Shown piece after piece: positions 15,939 to 23,906 of a stretch of DNA of 29,971 nucleotides. The translations under genes and the position numbers were made by a program. Source of the DNA: Fidelibacterota bacterium (GTDB taxonomy: Bacteria > Fidelibacterota > UBA8477 > JABMPR01); the NCBI GenBank assembly GCA_030596225.1, contig JAUVKO010000002.1, positions 1 to 29,971 of the forward strand, written 5' to 3'. The notes beneath the pieces were generated by a model. It made no database searches and was not told the origin of the DNA. It worked only from the letters and a program-made list of their open reading frames with translations. The first letter of the stretch is position 1. Each line of letters begins with the position of its first letter.

Positions 15939-16562
15939 ATGAGAGGTTTAATCGGGCAGAAATTGGGAATGACGCAGTTCTGGCGTGAAGACGGTAGGGT
16001 TGTACCCGTTACTGTTATTCAGGGCGGTCCTTGTGTTATCACCCAGATTAAGACAGAAGAGCAGGACGGATATTCTTCAGTCCAGCTTGGATATAAAGAC
16101 AAAAAAGAATCGCGCACAACCAAGGCACAGATTGGTCACTTCAAAAAAGCAAATACAACGTCTAAGTACTTTGTACACGAATTCCGCAATTTGGAAGTTG
16201 GTGACAAAAAAGAAGGTGATGCTGTAGATGTTGATATGTTTGAAGTTGGCGATCTGGTGACTGTCTCAGGAACGTCAAAAGGACGTGGGTTTGCAGGAGT
16301 GATGAAGCGTCATGGATTCCATGGTGGTCGTGGATCACATGGTAAATCTGATCAGTTACGTGCTGGTGGCTCTATCGGTGCTAGTTCAGATCCAAGTCGT
16401 GTATGGCCAGGTAAGAAAATGGCCGGTCGCTTTGGTGGAAAAAAAGCCAGTGTTCGCAATTTAGAAGTCGTTGCTGTTGATGTTGAGAATCACATTGTTA
16501 TGGTTAAGGGTGCAATCCCTGGACCAAACAATGGATATGTTCAGCTGTTGGATCGGGGTTAA
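15939..16562 (+). CDS. rplC: Ribosomal protein L3
   Basis: Early assembly protein of the large subunit; a loop reaches toward the peptidyl transferase centre. The start is ATG 15939 (MRGLIGQKLGMTQF), one base after the rpsJ stop and with AAGGTG at 15929-15934; an upstream in-frame start would only add residues without family resemblance. 207 aa. The conserved GTSKGRGFAGVMKRHGF and GSIGASSDPSRVWPGKKMAG segments are present. In E. coli a glutamine follows GSIG and is methylated by PrmB; here the residue is alanine. Confidence 0.97.
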   Translation: MRGLIGQKLGMTQFWREDGRVVPVTVIQGGPCVITQIKTEEQDGYSSVQLGYKDKKESRTTKAQIGHFKKANTTSKYFVHEFRNLEVGDKKEGDAVDVDMFEVGDLVTVSGTSKGRGFAGVMKRHGFHGGRGSHGKSDQLRAGGSIGASSDPSRVWPGKKMAGRFGGKKASVRNLEVVAVDVENHIVMVKGAIPGPNNGYVQLLDRG

Positions 16563-16564
16563 TT

Positions 16565-17194
16565 ATGAAATTAAAACTGTATTCACCAGACGGTAAAGCG
16601 ACTCAAAAAAAGATTGAAGGTGTTGATTCAGTCTTTGGTATTGAGCCCAATGAGCATGTAGTACATCTAGCTGTAAAAGCCGAGCTAAACAATCTACGAC
16701 AAGGGTCTGTTAAGACCAAAAGCCGGTCAGAAGTTCGTGGTGGTGGCAGGAAACCTTTTAAGCAGAAGGGTCGTGGAACGGCTCGTGCCGGTTCAACCCG
16801 TTCTCCAATCTGGGTTGGTGGTGGACATACTTTCGCCATTTCTCCTAAGACCTACAATATGTCATTACCAAAAAAGGTAAGACGTCTTGCTCGTCGCAGT
16901 GTGCTTTCAGATAAAGCTAAGACAGAATCCATCTTTGTGGTTGACTCATTCAATTTTGACAAACCCAAAACCAAAGATATTATCGCACTGCTCAAAACAA
17001 TGAATCTCGCTGACAAGAAACTCTTGATCTTGACATCCACTTTTGATGAGACACTAATGCTTAGTGGTCGCAATTTAAAGAATGTTGCTATTATTGAAAC
17101 GAGTTATGTGTCTGCTTATGATTTGATCGATAATGAAGCCATTCTCATGGATAAAGCTTCAATTGAAATACTTAACAGCCAGTTGGCAGACTAG
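16565..17194 (+). CDS. rplD: Ribosomal protein L4
   Basis: Large-subunit protein whose extended loop lines the peptide exit tunnel; in E. coli it also represses the S10 operon by attenuation. The 209-residue protein has the basic tunnel loop GGGRKPFKQKGRGTARAGS (about residues 59-77) and the globular RNA-binding domain after it. GGGG at 16555-16558 lies six bases before the ATG, inside the end of rplC. No S10-operon leader like that of E. coli is seen upstream of rpsJ, so L4 control by that route is not supported. Confidence 0.98.
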   Translation: MKLKLYSPDGKATQKKIEGVDSVFGIEPNEHVVHLAVKAELNNLRQGSVKTKSRSEVRGGGRKPFKQKGRGTARAGSTRSPIWVGGGHTFAISPKTYNMSLPKKVRRLARRSVLSDKAKTESIFVVDSFNFDKPKTKDIIALLKTMNLADKKLLILTSTFDETLMLSGRNLKNVAIIETSYVSAYDLIDNEAILMDKASIEILNSQLAD

Positions 17195-17205
17195 GGGAGA
17201 TGGAT

Positions 17206-17520
17206 ATGAGTCATGGTATTATCATAGAACCGATTCTCTCTGAAAAAAGTGCCCTTTTTCAGGAAACTGAACGCAAATATTCATTCAGAGTTCTGAAATC
17301 AGCCAACAAGATTGATATCAAACGCGCTGTCGAAAGTCGCTTTGATGTAAAGGTTGAAAAAGTTGCAACAATGAACATGAACGGTAAGGTCAAACGCTCT
17401 ACCATGCGTAGTGCTGGTCGCGTCATTCGGACTGAGGGTCCTCGGGCCTCCTGGAAGAAGGCTGTGATCACGCTCAAAGAGGGTGAAGCGATTGATTTTT
17501 TCCGTGATGAGCAGGCGTAA
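17206..17520 (+). CDS. rplW: Ribosomal protein L23
   Basis: Sits at the exit of the peptide tunnel and docks trigger factor and the signal recognition particle. The start was set at ATG 17206 rather than the in-frame ATG 17200, because GGGGAG (17194-17199) touches the first ATG but is six bases from the second. The resulting 104-residue protein begins MSHGIIIEPILSEKS, matching the family N-terminus, and has VESRFDVKVEKVATMNMNGK and a C-terminal beta strand with WKKAVITLKEG. It follows rplD by 11 bases. Confidence 0.96.
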   Translation: MSHGIIIEPILSEKSALFQETERKYSFRVLKSANKIDIKRAVESRFDVKVEKVATMNMNGKVKRSTMRSAGRVIRTEGPRASWKKAVITLKEGEAIDFFRDEQA

Positions 17521-17531
17521 GGTGGTTTCTG

Positions 17532-18362
17532 ATGGCAGTTAAAACATATAAACCGATTACTCCTGGACTACGTTTTAAAACAACGTCATCCTTCGAGGAA
17601 ATTACGCGGACCGAACCTGAAAAAAGTCTGCTTGCTCCACTGAAAAAGACCGGTGGTCGTAATAATCATGGTCGTATCACCTCACGTCGTCGTGGTGGTG
17701 GTCATCGCCGGCATTATCGCATTATTGACTTCAAACGTGATAAGTATGATATCCCGGCCCGTGTTGATTCAATCGAGTATGATCCGAATCGCTCAGCAAA
17801 TATTGCTTTGCTGATCTATGCTGATGGGGAGAAGCGATATATTCTTGCCCCTCATAAGCTGGTTGTCGGTACTCAAATTATCTCGAGTGAGTCTGCACCT
17901 ATCAAGGTGGGTAACTCTATTTCACTGCAGAATATCCCTGCTGGTTCTATTGTTCACAATATTGAAATGAAACCTGGCAAGGGTGGGCAGATATCCAGAT
18001 CTGCCGGTGCTGGTGCCCAGATCATGGCTAAAGAAGGTGACTATGTTACCTTGAAGCTGCCCAGTGGCGAGATGCGCATGATCCATAAGCGATGTCGCGC
18101 AACTTTAGGTGAAGTCGGAAACAAGGAACATGAAAATATTACCTTGGGAAAGGCTGGTCGCTCACGCTGGTTGGGTCGACGTCCTAAAGTTCGTGGTGTA
18201 GCTATGAACCCTGTTGATCACCCAATGGGTGGTGGTGAAGGTCGTTCCTCTGGTGGTCGTCATCCTACGACACCTTGGGGAAAGCCCACTAAGGGATATA
18301 AGACGCGTAAAAAGAATAAATCATCCAACAAGTACATCGTTGCTCGTCGGAAGAAGAAATAA
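17532..18362 (+). CDS. rplB: Ribosomal protein L2
   Basis: Large-subunit core protein needed for subunit joining and peptidyl transferase assembly. The 276-residue product has an N-terminal extension, an OB-like domain with GRITSRRRGGGHRRHYR, an SH3-like domain (ILAPHKLVVG onward), and the conserved C-terminal segment NPVDHPMGGGEGRSSGG with H230, the equivalent of the essential E. coli H229. The tail is strongly basic (KTRKKNKSSNKYIVARRKKK). AAGGTGG sits seven bases before the ATG. Confidence 0.98.
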   Translation: MAVKTYKPITPGLRFKTTSSFEEITRTEPEKSLLAPLKKTGGRNNHGRITSRRRGGGHRRHYRIIDFKRDKYDIPARVDSIEYDPNRSANIALLIYADGEKRYILAPHKLVVGTQIISSESAPIKVGNSISLQNIPAGSIVHNIEMKPGKGGQISRSAGAGAQIMAKEGDYVTLKLPSGEMRMIHKRCRATLGEVGNKEHENITLGKAGRSRWLGRRPKVRGVAMNPVDHPMGGGEGRSSGGRHPTTPWGKPTKGYKTRKKNKSSNKYIVARRKKK

Positions 18363-18375
18363 GGTCTGATACATT

Positions 18376-18648
18376 ATGCCAAGATCTATTAAAAAGGGAC
18401 CCTACATTGAGCAAAAGCTCCTTGTAAAAGCGGGTGCCGCTCAGGCAAGCAAGAACCGGGTTGTAATCAAGACTTGGTCTCGCCGTTCCATGATTATTCC
18501 TGACTTTGTCGGGTTGACCTTTGCAGTACATAATGGAAAGAAGTTCATTCCTGTGTATGTTTCCGAAAATATGGTGGGACATAAACTGGGTGAATTCTCG
18601 CCAACCAGGACATATCGTGGTCATGGTGATAGGGCGAGGAAAGGATAA
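18376..18648 (+). CDS. rpsS: Ribosomal protein S19
   Basis: 30S head protein that contacts S13 and the A-site tRNA region and helps bridge to 50S. The 90-residue product has the family start MPRSIKKGPYIEQKL, the central TWSRRSMIIPDFVGLTFAVHNGK and the conserved GHKLGEFSPTRTYRGH near the end. TAAGG upstream is about 11 bases from the ATG. It follows rplB by 13 bases and precedes rplV by three, as in the standard S10 cluster. Confidence 0.98.
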   Translation: MPRSIKKGPYIEQKLLVKAGAAQASKNRVVIKTWSRRSMIIPDFVGLTFAVHNGKKFIPVYVSENMVGHKLGEFSPTRTYRGHGDRARKG

Positions 18649-18651
18649 GAT

Positions 18652-18993
18652 ATGGATGCTGTAGCTAAAGCCAGACATATCCACCAGTCCGCCAGAAAAG
18701 TTCGCCAGGTGTTAAATGAGGTACGCGGTCAAGAGGTTGAGAAAGCGTTGAATAAATTGCATTTCACTCCCAAGAAAGCTGCCAAGATCATTGAAAAAAC
18801 ACTACGTAGTGCCGTTGCTAATGCTGTGAACCGTGAAGGTTCTGAAGTGGATGCTGATAAACTGTTCATCAAAGAAGCTTTTTGTGATGAAGGTCCAACT
18901 CAGCGGAGATTTCGTGCACGTGCCATGGGCCGGGCAACTATCATTAGAAAGCGTACTAGTCACCTGACCATTGTGGTCGCAGAGAAAGTGTAG
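18652..18993 (+). CDS. rplV: Ribosomal protein L22
   Basis: Binds all six 23S rRNA domains; its long beta hairpin lines the exit tunnel together with L4. The 113-residue protein has the helical core (RHIHQSARKVRQVLNEVRGQ) and the hairpin segment EGPTQRRFRARAMGRATIIRKRTSH, with no insertion or deletion of the macrolide-resistance type evident in the hairpin by eye. AAGGA at 18641-18645 lies six bases before the ATG. The end of the gene overlaps the SD of rpsC. Confidence 0.98.
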   Translation: MDAVAKARHIHQSARKVRQVLNEVRGQEVEKALNKLHFTPKKAAKIIEKTLRSAVANAVNREGSEVDADKLFIKEAFCDEGPTQRRFRARAMGRATIIRKRTSHLTIVVAEKV

Positions 18994-19003
18994 AGGAGTC
19001 GTT

Positions 19004-19639
19004 TTGGGTCAAAAAACACATCCTATCGGTTTTCGTCTGGGTTTTAACAAGACCTGGAGTTCCAACTGGTTTGACGAAAAGAATTTTGCTGATAAGTTGA
19101 ATGAGGATATTCTTCTACGGAAATATATTCATAAGCGCTTAAGCCACGCTGCTGTTGATAAGATTGATATTCATCGTACTAGCAAGAAGATCACTATCTC
19201 GATTTCCACTGCCCGTCCAGGTATTGTGATTGGTAGAAAAGGTGAAGAGGTCGATCGTCTACGTGAAGAAATTCGCAGACTTACCAGTCGTGAAATACAG
19301 ATAAATGTAAATGAAATTAAGCGTCCTGAGCTTAGTGCCCGTTTGGTCGGTAAAAATATTGGCGACCAGTTAGTGAAAAAGATCGCTTTCCGCCGTGCGG
19401 CGAAAAAAGCAATCCAATCTACCATGCGTATGGGTGCTGAGGGAATCAAGGTGACTGTCTCAGGTCGTCTTGGTGGTGCTGAAATGTCACGTACAGAAAC
19501 CTTCCATGAAGGTCGTGTACCGCTGCATACCCTGCGTTCTGACATAGATTATGCTCTGGTGGAGGCTCATACAACATATGGCGTTATTGGCGTCAAAGTA
19601 TGGATCTGTAACGGAGAAGCTGTCGGAATTGCCGGTTAA
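19004..19639 (+). CDS. rpsC: Ribosomal protein S3
   Basis: Forms part of the mRNA entry channel with S4 and S5 and contributes helicase activity. Start TTG 19004 gives the family N-terminus MGQKTHPIGFRLGFNK; GAGGAG at 18993-18998 is five bases upstream, so an in-frame extension reaching back into rplV is rejected. 211 aa. The KH domain is visible as RPGIVIGRKGEEVDRLREEI (about residues 64-83), followed by the conserved GAEGIKVTVSGRLGGAEMSR in the C-terminal domain. Confidence 0.97.
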   Translation: MGQKTHPIGFRLGFNKTWSSNWFDEKNFADKLNEDILLRKYIHKRLSHAAVDKIDIHRTSKKITISISTARPGIVIGRKGEEVDRLREEIRRLTSREIQINVNEIKRPELSARLVGKNIGDQLVKKIAFRRAAKKAIQSTMRMGAEGIKVTVSGRLGGAEMSRTETFHEGRVPLHTLRSDIDYALVEAHTTYGVIGVKVWICNGEAVGIAG

Positions 19640-19652
19640 GGGAGATTAGATC

Positions 19653-20075
19653 ATGTTAATGCCAAGAAAGGTTAAATACCGTCGGCATCATCGCGGAAGA
19701 AAGCATGGTAACGCAGCTAGAGGGAACGAAGTTTCATTCGGTACTTTTGGTTTGAAAGCACTTGAAGCCGGCTGGATCACTAGTCGTCAGATAGAAGCTA
19801 CGCGTGTTGCCATTGTAAGAAAAGTTCGTAAGACCGGGCGTATGTGGATTCGTATATTTCCACAAAAACCTGTTACTATCAAACCTGCTGAAACACGTAT
19901 GGGTAAGGGAAAAGGATCACCTGAGTATTGGGTAGCCGTTGTGAAACCCGGCCGTATCCTGTTTGAGGTTGATGGTGTTGATTTTACAGCTGCTTCAGAA
20001 GCATTCCGTTTGGCCGGACATAAGTTACCAATCAAAACTAAAACCGTCGCCAGACGTGATATTCATGAGAGTTGA
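19653..20075 (+). CDS. rplP: Ribosomal protein L16
   Basis: Large-subunit protein that orders tRNA in the A and P sites. The 140-residue product starts MLMPRKVKYRRHHRGR, the usual form, with AAGGGAG (19638-19644) eight bases before ATG 19653; ATG 19659 would shorten it. Conserved segments include FGTFGLKALEAGWITSRQIEA and RMGKGKGSPEYWVAVVKPG, the latter being the region hydroxylated on an arginine in some bacteria. rpmC starts three bases after the stop codon (20073-20075). Confidence 0.98.
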   Translation: MLMPRKVKYRRHHRGRKHGNAARGNEVSFGTFGLKALEAGWITSRQIEATRVAIVRKVRKTGRMWIRIFPQKPVTIKPAETRMGKGKGSPEYWVAVVKPGRILFEVDGVDFTAASEAFRLAGHKLPIKTKTVARRDIHES

Positions 20076-20077
20076 TT

Positions 20078-20296
20078 ATGAAGACTTCTGAAATTAAAGA
20101 TTATTCACTCGAAGCCTTGCAGAATAAGCTCGCTGACAATGAAACAGAGATGGCAAATCTCCGTTTTCAAAAGGCCCTACAGCAGTTGGAAAAGCCAACT
20201 CGTCTGAGAGAGCTGCGTCGCGAGATCGCACAGATTAAAACGGTCCTCCGTGAAATGGAACTAGGACTACGTGAGAATAAAGGGCAAGAAGCATGA
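20078..20296 (+). CDS. rpmC: Ribosomal protein L29
   Basis: Small helical protein by the exit tunnel next to L23; 72 aa. The start is ATG 20078 (MKTSEIKDYSLEAL); an in-frame TTG at 20072 inside rplP lacks support. It has the expected two-helix hairpin, with NLRFQKALQQLEKPTRLRELRR across the turn and a third short helix, RREIAQIKTVLREME. The stop overlaps the rpsQ start in an ATGA, so the two are translationally coupled. Confidence 0.97.
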   Translation: MKTSEIKDYSLEALQNKLADNETEMANLRFQKALQQLEKPTRLRELRREIAQIKTVLREMELGLRENKGQEA

Positions 20297-20556
20297 GTGA
20301 ACGTGGAAATCGCAAAGTCATCCAGGGGATTGTAACAAGCAATGCCATGGATAAGACCATTGTCGTTAAAGTAAGTCGCCGTTTACGTCACCCCCTTTAT
20401 GGTAAGTTCATCAAAAAGAGCAAGAGTTTTAAAGCTCATGATGAGAACAATACTTGCCGGGTTGGTGATGAGGTGAAGATTATGGAGAGTCGTCCCATCT
20501 CTAAAGATAAGCGTTGGAGACTACTAGAAACCGTTAAGCAGGCTCAAGAAGTCTGA
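20293..20556 (+). CDS. rpsQ: Ribosomal protein S17
   Basis: Primary 16S rRNA-binding protein of the 30S body, with an OB fold; 87 aa. The conserved GIVTSNAMDKTIVVKVSRR and the HPLYGKFIKKSKSFKAHDE segment are present, followed by GDEVKIMESRPISKDKRW. The ATG shares four bases with the rpmC stop (ATGA). The next gene, rplN, follows after 19 bases that contain its own SD. Confidence 0.98.
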   Translation: MSERGNRKVIQGIVTSNAMDKTIVVKVSRRLRHPLYGKFIKKSKSFKAHDENNTCRVGDEVKIMESRPISKDKRWRLLETVKQAQEV

Positions 20557-20575
20557 GTACAGGTGAGATAGAACA

Positions 20576-20944
20576 ATGATACAACAAGAAACACGACTCG
20601 CAGTCGCTGATAACACGGGTGCCAAGGAAGTCCTCTGTTTCAAGGTTCTTGGTGGAACTCGTCATCGCTATGCCTCAGTAGGGGATTTGATTGTGGTGAC
20701 GGTCAAACATGCCATTCCAAACAGCACGGTAAAGAAAGGTGAAATTTCTAACGCCGTGGTTGTAAGAACTAAGAAAGAGATCCGTCGCAAAGATGGCAGC
20801 TATATTCGTTTTGATGAAAACGCTGCTGTATTGCTAAACGCACAGGGTGAACCTCGTGGAACCCGTATCTTTGGACCTGTTGCCCGCGAATTGCGTGAGA
20901 AAAAACACATGCGCATCGTATCTATGGCGCCAGAAGTGCTATAG
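20576..20944 (+). CDS. rplN: Ribosomal protein L14
   Basis: Large-subunit interface protein forming intersubunit bridges with 16S rRNA; the target of the RsfS silencing factor. The 122-residue product begins MIQQETRLAVADNTGAKEV, and shows RYASVGDLIVVTVKHAIPN and the conserved FGPVARELREKKHMRIVSMAPEV end. AGGTGAG (20561-20567) is eight bases before the ATG. It opens the spc part of the cluster with no separate promoter visible. Confidence 0.98.
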   Translation: MIQQETRLAVADNTGAKEVLCFKVLGGTRHRYASVGDLIVVTVKHAIPNSTVKKGEISNAVVVRTKKEIRRKDGSYIRFDENAAVLLNAQGEPRGTRIFGPVARELREKKHMRIVSMAPEVL

Positions 20945-20956
20945 GAGGCCTTGAGA

Positions 20957-21265
20957 ATGAAGATTAAGAAAAATGATCAAGTTGTAGTTCTCGCAGGTGC
21001 CGATAAAGGTAAAACCGGAAAAGTTTTAGCCGTATTCCCAAAAACACAGCGCGTGCTGGTTGAGGGTGCCAACTTTATCAAAAAGCATCAGCGTCAAACT
21101 TCAGCAAATGCACCTTCTGGTATCATCGAGAAAGAGGCAGCAATACATGTTTCCAATGTAGCTCTTCTTCAGGATGGGAAACCAGCTAAGGTTGGATTTA
21201 AATTTTTAGATGATGGTCGCAAAGTCCGATATATGAAGGCTAGCGGCGAGATCATCGATCGATAA
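20957..21265 (+). CDS. rplX: Ribosomal protein L24
   Basis: Assembly initiator of the large subunit, later sitting by the tunnel exit; 102 aa. ATG 20957 is chosen because GGAGG (20944-20948, overlapping the rplN stop) is eight bases upstream; an in-frame TTG at 20951 would leave only two bases. The N-terminal KOW motif is clear (KIKKNDQVVVLAGADKGKTGKV), followed by the family GANFIKKHQRQT segment and IHVSNVALL. Confidence 0.97.
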   Translation: MKIKKNDQVVVLAGADKGKTGKVLAVFPKTQRVLVEGANFIKKHQRQTSANAPSGIIEKEAAIHVSNVALLQDGKPAKVGFKFLDDGRKVRYMKASGEIIDR

Positions 21266-21278
21266 GGTGTGAGAGAAT

Positions 21279-21839
21279 ATGAATGATTATACACCTAGAT
21301 TAAAAGAAAAATATACCGCAGATGTTCTTCCTGCGCTCATGAAGAAATTTGAGTATTCTAGCACAATGCAGGTTCCTGTATTGAAGAAAATTACTTTGAA
21401 CATGGGACTGGGAAAAGCAAAAGAGGAGCCACGCCGGCTGGAAGCAGCGGTCAGCGAGTTGACCCTGATTACTGGTCAGAAGGCTGTGGTGACTCGTGCC
21501 AAGAAAGCAATTTCAAACTTCAAGCTTCGTGCTGGTGACCCTGTTGGGGCCAGAGTAACCCTGCATGGCAAGAATATGTGGGAGTTCCTGGATCGTCTGA
21601 TTGCCATTGCATTACCTCGTGTGCGAGATTTTAATGGTGTTCCTAACCGTTCTTTTGATGGACGCGGGAACTACAGTCTTGGTATTAAAGAACAACTTAT
21701 CTTTCCTGAAATCGATTATGATAAGATCGAAGGTATCAATGGAATGGATATTAGTATTACTACCTCTGCAAATACAGATGAGGAAGCCTTTGAGCTATTG
21801 ACAGCATTAGGTCTTCCGTTCAGACGTAAGCAGGTATAG
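21279..21839 (+). CDS. rplE: Ribosomal protein L5
   Basis: Binds 5S rRNA and forms a bridge to S13 in the head; 186 aa. The conserved ITLNMGLGKAKEEPR, GQKAVVTRAKKAISNFKLR and DFNGVPNRSFDGRGNYSLG segments are present, with MDISITTSANTDEEA near the C-terminus. The start ATG 21279 has a weak GAGAG upstream. In E. coli, S8 represses the spc genes by binding the start of rplE; I could not recognise that fold by eye here. Confidence 0.98.
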   Translation: MNDYTPRLKEKYTADVLPALMKKFEYSSTMQVPVLKKITLNMGLGKAKEEPRRLEAAVSELTLITGQKAVVTRAKKAISNFKLRAGDPVGARVTLHGKNMWEFLDRLIAIALPRVRDFNGVPNRSFDGRGNYSLGIKEQLIFPEIDYDKIEGINGMDISITTSANTDEEAFELLTALGLPFRRKQV

Positions 21840-21853
21840 GAGCAAGTAGAATT

Positions 21854-22039
21854 ATGGCTAAAAAATCCCTGATCGCCAAAGCCAAGAATAAGCCCAAGTT
21901 TAAAGTGAGAGGCTACAATCGCTGCCGCGTATGCGGGCGGCCTCGTGGTTATCTTCGCAAATTTGGACTGTGCAGGATTTGTTTTCGCGAATTGGCTTTA
22001 AAAGGTGAAATTCCTGGCATTGTTAAGGCCAGTTGGTAA
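21854..22039 (+). CDS. rpsZ: Ribosomal protein S14, zinc-binding type Z
   Basis: Short 61-residue S14 of the 30S head. Two CxxC pairs (C24/C27 and C40/C43) form a zinc ribbon around RPRGYLRKFGL, the hallmark of the short type Z (rpsZ) rather than the roughly 100-residue cysteine-free rpsN form. GGAG at 21839-21842, overlapping the rplE stop, is 11 bases before the ATG. Position between L5 and S8 is standard. Together with L33 and L36, it places three zinc-ribbon ribosomal proteins in this window. Confidence 0.98.
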   Translation: MAKKSLIAKAKNKPKFKVRGYNRCRVCGRPRGYLRKFGLCRICFRELALKGEIPGIVKASW

Positions 22040-22054
22040 GGAGACCATTCAACT

Positions 22055-22453
22055 ATGTCTATGAGTGATCCAATCGCAGATTTCCTAACCCGCATTCGTA
22101 ATGCCCAGCAGGCTGGTCATCGTTGGACTGATATTCCCAGTTCCAACCTGAAGCTTCGTATGGCATTGCTTCTTAAGCTGGAAGGATTTGTTAAAGATTT
22201 TGTTATTATTGAAGATGATAAACAAAATATATTACGTGTTTACTTAAAATATACAGCCCAAGGCTCGCCGGTTATTGTTGGTTTGACCCGTATCAGTCGT
22301 CCTGGTCGTCGTCATTATGTACCTGCTGATAATCTGCCCCGTGTCCGTAATGGTTTAGGAATTGCTATTCTCACAACCAGTCGTGGCATCATCACCGACA
22401 AGCAAGCTAAAAGAGAGCGTGTTGGCGGCGAAGTCTTGTGCCATGTGTGGTAG
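22055..22453 (+). CDS. rpsH: Ribosomal protein S8
   Basis: Binds the central domain of 16S rRNA and represses spc genes in E. coli; 132 aa. The N-terminal MSMSDPIADFLTRIRNAQQAGH and the C-terminal GLGIAILTTSRGIITDKQAKRERVGGEVLCHVW region, with its conserved serine loop, are clear. ATG 22055 is preferred to ATG 22061 because AAGGAG (22038-22043) is 11 bases from the first and 17 from the second. Confidence 0.97.
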   Translation: MSMSDPIADFLTRIRNAQQAGHRWTDIPSSNLKLRMALLLKLEGFVKDFVIIEDDKQNILRVYLKYTAQGSPVIVGLTRISRPGRRHYVPADNLPRVRNGLGIAILTTSRGIITDKQAKRERVGGEVLCHVW

Positions 22454-22469
22454 ACTTTAGAGGTTTATA

Positions 22470-23012
22470 GTGTCAAGAATTGGAAAAATGCCAGTTGTAA
22501 TCCCCGCAGGGGTTGAGGTGAAGATTCACGCTGATTATGTTGAGGCTAAAGGCCCCAAAGGCGCGGATGTTGTAGACTTTCTTCCTCTGGTCAAGGTGAA
22601 ACAAGTCGAGAACACGATTATCGTTTCTCGAGATTCTGATGATAGAGATGCCCGCGCTACACATGGTTTAACGCGAGCATTGATTAATAATTTGATTACA
22701 GGTGTATCCACAGGTTTCTCTCGTGATCTGGAAGTTGTGGGTACCGGTTATACAGTCCTGGCTCAGCAGGGTGGTTTACTTCTGAATATAGGTTTTTCTC
22801 ATCCCGTGTTTATTGGTCCGGTCGATGGCATTGCCTATGAAGTTCAGAAAGGGAATACATCTTTTAGTGTGAGTGGCTATAATAAGTATATGGTCGGTCA
22901 GATTTCTGCGAAGATCCGTTCTGTGCGTCCACCCGAGCCTTTTAAGGGTAAAGGTATTCGCTATAAGAATGAATACGTCAGACGTAAAGCCGGTAAAACC
23001 GTTGGAAAATAA
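22470..23012 (+). CDS. rplF: Ribosomal protein L6
   Basis: Large-subunit protein at the stalk base near the sarcin-ricin loop; 180 aa. Start is GTG 22470 (MSRIGKMPVVIPAGV), seven bases-scale downstream of AGAGG at 22459-22463. Two repeated alpha/beta domains are present; the family signature in the second domain is KIRSVRPPEPFKGKGIRYK, followed by a basic tail RRKAGKTVGK. Length is normal. rplR follows after 12 bases. Confidence 0.98.
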   Translation: MSRIGKMPVVIPAGVEVKIHADYVEAKGPKGADVVDFLPLVKVKQVENTIIVSRDSDDRDARATHGLTRALINNLITGVSTGFSRDLEVVGTGYTVLAQQGGLLLNIGFSHPVFIGPVDGIAYEVQKGNTSFSVSGYNKYMVGQISAKIRSVRPPEPFKGKGIRYKNEYVRRKAGKTVGK

Positions 23013-23024
23013 AGGATTTAAGCT

Positions 23025-23399
23025 GTGAAGTATCCTAAATCAGCAAAAGCATTAAAAAGGCTGAAAAAGAAAAAAGCTCTGCGCGCCCATTTAGTGGGGA
23101 CAGCAGAGGTACCACGTTTGGTTGTATTCCGCAGCAACCGTCATGTTTATGCCCAGATTGTTAACGATCTTGAAGGTCGTGTGATCTTTGGCGGTACTGA
23201 CCTCCAGGATGATGTTACTGGACAATTGAAAAAAGACAGTACGAAAACTGATGCAAGTGTTGCTCTCGGAAAAACCATTGCTGAAAAAGCCAAGGCAGCA
23301 GGTATTAAGAAGGTCGTTTTTGACCGGAATGGCTTTAAATATCATGGTCGAATCAAAGCATTGGCTGATTCGGTTAGAGCTGAAGGATTGGAGTGTTAA
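23025..23399 (+). CDS. rplR: Ribosomal protein L18
   Basis: Brings 5S rRNA into the large subunit together with L5; 124 aa. Start is GTG 23025 with AAAGGA (23011-23016) eight bases upstream. After a basic N-terminus (KALKRLKKKKALRAHL) come VPRLVVFRSNRHVYAQIVND and the conserved end FDRNGFKYHGRIKALADSVRAEGLEC. The stop TAA shares one base with the rpsE ATG. Confidence 0.98.
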   Translation: MKYPKSAKALKRLKKKKALRAHLVGTAEVPRLVVFRSNRHVYAQIVNDLEGRVIFGGTDLQDDVTGQLKKDSTKTDASVALGKTIAEKAKAAGIKKVVFDRNGFKYHGRIKALADSVRAEGLEC

Positions 23400-23905
23400 T
23401 GAAACGATCGATTAATCCCAGTGAAATCGAATTCAAAGAAGAGAAGGTCGTCAAGATCAACCGTGTTGCTAAGGTAGTGAAGGGTGGACGTCGATTTAGC
23501 TTCAATGCCATCGTTGTGGTCGGTGATGGAAACGGTCATGTTGGTGTTGGTTTGGGTAAAGCCAATGAAGTGATGAGTTCGGTAAACAAGGGCAAAGAGA
23601 ACGCCAAAAAGAGCGTTGTTAAAATTCCTATCGTTAACGGGACACTCCCGCACGCTATCATCGGTAAATATGGTGCCGGTCGGGTTATGCTGAAACCAGC
23701 TTCACCAGGTACAGGAATTATTGCCGGTGGTGCTATCCGTGCTATCATGGAGCAAGTCGGTATTACTGATGTCTTTGCTAAGATTTTAGGGTCTCGTAAC
23801 CCACATAATGTGATCAAGGCTACTATGAACGGTCTTACTAGTCTGGAAGATGCAACCGAAATATCCCGTCGACGTGGAATTACCATTCAGGAGCTATTTA
23901 ACTAA
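23399..23905 (+). CDS. rpsE: Ribosomal protein S5
   Basis: Fidelity protein of the 30S shoulder and mRNA entry site; 168 aa. ATG 23399 is chosen over the in-frame GTG 23393, because GGAG (23390-23393) overlaps the GTG and is five bases before the ATG. The double-stranded-RNA-binding-like N domain is seen in KGGRRFSFNAIVVVGDGNGHVG, and the C domain in IGKYGAGRVMLKPASPGTGI and GSRNPHNVIKATMNGL. Confidence 0.97.
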   Translation: MKRSINPSEIEFKEEKVVKINRVAKVVKGGRRFSFNAIVVVGDGNGHVGVGLGKANEVMSSVNKGKENAKKSVVKIPIVNGTLPHAIIGKYGAGRVMLKPASPGTGIIAGGAIRAIMEQVGITDVFAKILGSRNPHNVIKATMNGLTSLEDATEISRRRGITIQELFN

Positions 23906-23906
23906 A

